Positions 62,356 through 64,000 of a stretch of 64,000 nt of DNA are shown here, in pieces. The stretch is from Antarcticimicrobium sp. (GTDB taxonomy: Bacteria; Pseudomonadota; Alphaproteobacteria; Rhodobacterales; Rhodobacteraceae): positions 186,001 to 250,000 of the forward strand of contig NZ_JARGPK010000042.1 in assembly GCF_029212575.1 (NCBI RefSeq). Reading direction: 5' to 3'. The notes below the pieces were generated by a model, which saw only the letters and a list, made by a program, of their open reading frames with translations, had not been told where the DNA came from and ran no database searches. Position numbers and translations under genes: made by a program. How positions within the stretch are numbered: position 1 is the first letter of the stretch; each line of letters opens with the position of its first letter.

Positions 62356-63639
62356 ATGACGTTTGGTTTCAAAGACAAGAAGCCCTCACGCCGCCAGTTC
62401 CTGTCCGGGGCTGCGGCGGTGGGTGCCGGGGCGGTGGCCGCGGGCGCGGCCCGGGCGGCCGGCCCCGATCCGCTGATCACCGAGGTGCAGGACTGGGCCT
62501 CGATCACCGGCGAGGGGGTGGACGCCACCCCCTATGGCCTGCCGATCAAGTACGAGGCTGATGTTGTTCGCCGCAACGTGCCCTGGCTCACGGCCGATCC
62601 GATCAGCTCGATCAACTTTACCCCGATCCACGCGCTTGACGGCACCATCACCCCGCAGGGTTGCGCCTTTGAACGGCATCACTCGGGCGCCATCGAGATG
62701 CGCAAGCGCGACTATCGCCTGATGATCAACGGGCTGGTCGATACCCCGCTGGTCTTCACCTATGAGGATCTGGAGCGGTTCCCGCGCGAAAACCACGTCT
62801 ATTTCTGCGAATGCGCCGCCAATACCGGCATGGAATGGGCCGGTGCGCAGCTCAACGGTGCTCAGTTCACCCATGGCATGATCCACAACATGGAATATTC
62901 CGGCGTGACCCTGCGCACCCTGCTGGAAGAGGCCGGGCTGGACGCGGCGGGCGATCTCAAGGACAAGTGGGTCTACGTCGAGGGCGCCGATGCCTCGTCC
63001 AACGGTCGCTCGATCCCGATGGAAAAGGCGCTGGACGATTGCCTTGTCGCCTTCAAGGCCAATGGCGAGGCGCTGCGCAAGGAGCATGGCTATCCGGTCC
63101 GTCTCTGCGTGCCGGGCTGGGAAGGCAACATGTGGGTCAAGTGGCTGCGCCGGATCGAGGTGACCGACCAGGCGGTGCAGAGCCGCGAGGAAACCTCCAA
63201 GTACACCGACACCCTGGCCGACGGCACCAGCCGCAAGTGGACTTGGGCGATGGACGCCAAGTCGATCGTCACCAGCCCCAGCCCGCAATCGCCGATCAAG
63301 CACGGCCACGGGCCGCTGGTCATCACCGGCCTGGCCTGGTCGGGGCGTGGCGCGATCAAACGCGTCGACGTCTCCAGGGATGGCGGCAAGACCTGGGAAA
63401 CCGCGCGGCTGGCCGCGCCGGGCGAAAAGATGGCGCTGACCCGCTTCTACCTCGACACCGAGTGGAACGGCGAGGAGATGCTGCTGCAATCGCGTGCCAT
63501 GGACGAAACCGGCTATGTCCAGCCCACCAAGACCCAGCTGCGCGAGGTGCGCGGCGAGAACTCGATCTATCACAACAACTGCATTCAGACCTGGTGGGTC
63601 CAACCGAACGGAGAGGCCGAGAATGTCGAAGTATCGTAA
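62356..63639 (+). CDS. soxC: SoxC, molybdenum subunit of sulfane dehydrogenase
   Basis: 427 residues of the sulfite oxidase family with Tat signal (SRRQFLSGAAAVGAG). Molybdopterin-domain features include CAANTGMEW with the Mo-ligand-region Cys, then GVTLRTLLEEAG, and the C-terminal Mo-co dimerisation domain (VDVSRDGGKTWETARL). With SoxD it oxidises the sulfane sulfur on SoxY, raising electron yield. Ribosome site AAGGAGG. Overlaps soxD by 17 nt. Confidence 0.96.
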   Translation: MTFGFKDKKPSRRQFLSGAAAVGAGAVAAGAARAAGPDPLITEVQDWASITGEGVDATPYGLPIKYEADVVRRNVPWLTADPISSINFTPIHALDGTITPQGCAFERHHSGAIEMRKRDYRLMINGLVDTPLVFTYEDLERFPRENHVYFCECAANTGMEWAGAQLNGAQFTHGMIHNMEYSGVTLRTLLEEAGLDAAGDLKDKWVYVEGADASSNGRSIPMEKALDDCLVAFKANGEALRKEHGYPVRLCVPGWEGNMWVKWLRRIEVTDQAVQSREETSKYTDTLADGTSRKWTWAMDAKSIVTSPSPQSPIKHGHGPLVITGLAWSGRGAIKRVDVSRDGGKTWETARLAAPGEKMALTRFYLDTEWNGEEMLLQSRAMDETGYVQPTKTQLREVRGENSIYHNNCIQTWWVQPNGEAENVEVS

Positions 63640-64000
63640 GCTGATCGCCACCACCGCGCTGGCGGCAACGCTCACCGCCGGACCCGCGCTGGCCGAAAAG
63701 CTGGGCCTCGGTCGTCCGGCCCTGCCCGAGGAGATTGCCGCCTGGAATCTCGATGTCAGCCCCGATGGCACCGGCCTGCCCGAAGGCTCCGGCTCGGTCG
63801 AGGACGGCGAGGCGCTGTTTGTCGATTACTGCGCGGTCTGCCACGGCGATTTCGCCGAAGGTGTGGGCAACTGGCCCAAGCTGGCCGGGGGCGAGGGTAC
63901 GCTGGCCGACAAGGATCCCCTCAAGACCGTCGGCTCCTACTGGCCGTACCTCAGCACCACCTGGGATTACGTCCACCGCTCGATGCCGTTCGGCAATGCC
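63623..64000 (+). CDS. soxD: SoxD, cytochrome c subunit of sulfane dehydrogenase (cut by the right edge)
   Basis: First 126 residues only. A signal peptide (cleavage after ALA, residue about 24) and the first haem motif CAVCH (Cys70, Cys73, His74) in VDYCAVCHGDFAEG are present. The full protein has two haems and about 360-390 residues. The start overlaps the end of soxC, with GGAGAGG upstream. Later genes of the cluster are off the window. Confidence 0.9.
   Translation, partial: MSKYRKLIATTALAATLTAGPALAEKLGLGRPALPEEIAAWNLDVSPDGTGLPEGSGSVEDGEALFVDYCAVCHGDFAEGVGNWPKLAGGEGTLADKDPLKTVGSYWPYLSTTWDYVHRSMPFGNA

Overview
The window is a high-GC (roughly two-thirds G+C) chromosomal segment of an alphaproteobacterium, most likely a Rhodobacterales/Roseobacter-group member (Ruegeria-like). 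The pointers are a GcrA cell-cycle regulator with GANTC sites in front of it, DUF6455, DUF1467 and entericidin-type small proteins, paired DUF1800/DUF1501 genes, mce and meaB for propionate use, and a sox cluster laid out as soxTRS divergent from soxVWXYZABCD. I see no rRNA, tRNA, CRISPR array, prophage or intact insertion sequence.

Layout. 0.1-9.4 kb: PHA synthase phaC, a ccdAB-type toxin-antitoxin pair, carB interrupted by an in-frame amber codon, a secreted RTX/von Willebrand A protein, and cyclopropane fatty acid synthase. 9.6-21.2 kb: aspS, the DUF1800-DUF1501-GNAT run, a lone receiver protein, mce, small membrane and lipoprotein genes, an M48 lipoprotein peptidase, an IMPACT-type protein, three tandem DUF6455 paralogues and a double-CDGSH Fe-S protein. 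21.4-35.5 kb: rimO, an AsmA-like protein, a surface-polysaccharide block (kpsT, kpsE, kdsA and a phosphohexomutase), uracil-DNA glycosylase, sseB, yghU, gcrA and argD-argF. 35.7-37.4 kb: a visibly AT-richer RTX gene that looks acquired. 37.5-52 kb: panE, hrpB, meaB, rpmB, a small copper block, a sirtuin, a low-molecular-weight phosphatase, a LysR-controlled cluster (histidinol-dehydrogenase-like, CuyA/DcyD-like and racemase genes) and lepA. 51.8-53.1 kb holds dispersed palindromic repeats around a PhnA gene and an entericidin gene.

From 53.2 kb to the right edge the theme is sulfur oxidation. A secreted DsrE-like gene, a cytochrome b561 and a small membrane protein precede soxT (sulfur-compound permease), soxR (ArsR-family persulfide/redox-sensing repressor with Cys42 and Cys108) and soxS (thioredoxin) on the minus strand. 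soxV (CcdA-like), soxW, soxX, soxY, soxZ, soxA, soxB, soxC and the start of soxD run on the plus strand. Together they encode the periplasmic thiosulfate-oxidising multienzyme: SoxAX loads sulfur onto the SoxYZ carrier, SoxB hydrolyses off sulfate, and SoxCD oxidises the sulfane sulfur.

The most informative new signals are: (1) a 16-bp ATTC-N8-GAAT operator upstream of soxX and soxB, a degenerate copy between soxS and soxV, and a 13-mer from that copy repeated in front of the DsrE gene, which together define a probable SoxR regulon reaching outside the annotated sox genes; (2) the amber codon at codon 366 of carB; (3) the tandem DUF6455 triplet; (4) the dehydrogenase/PLP-lyase/racemase catabolic cluster; (5) repeat elements bounded by TGTCA/TGACA.
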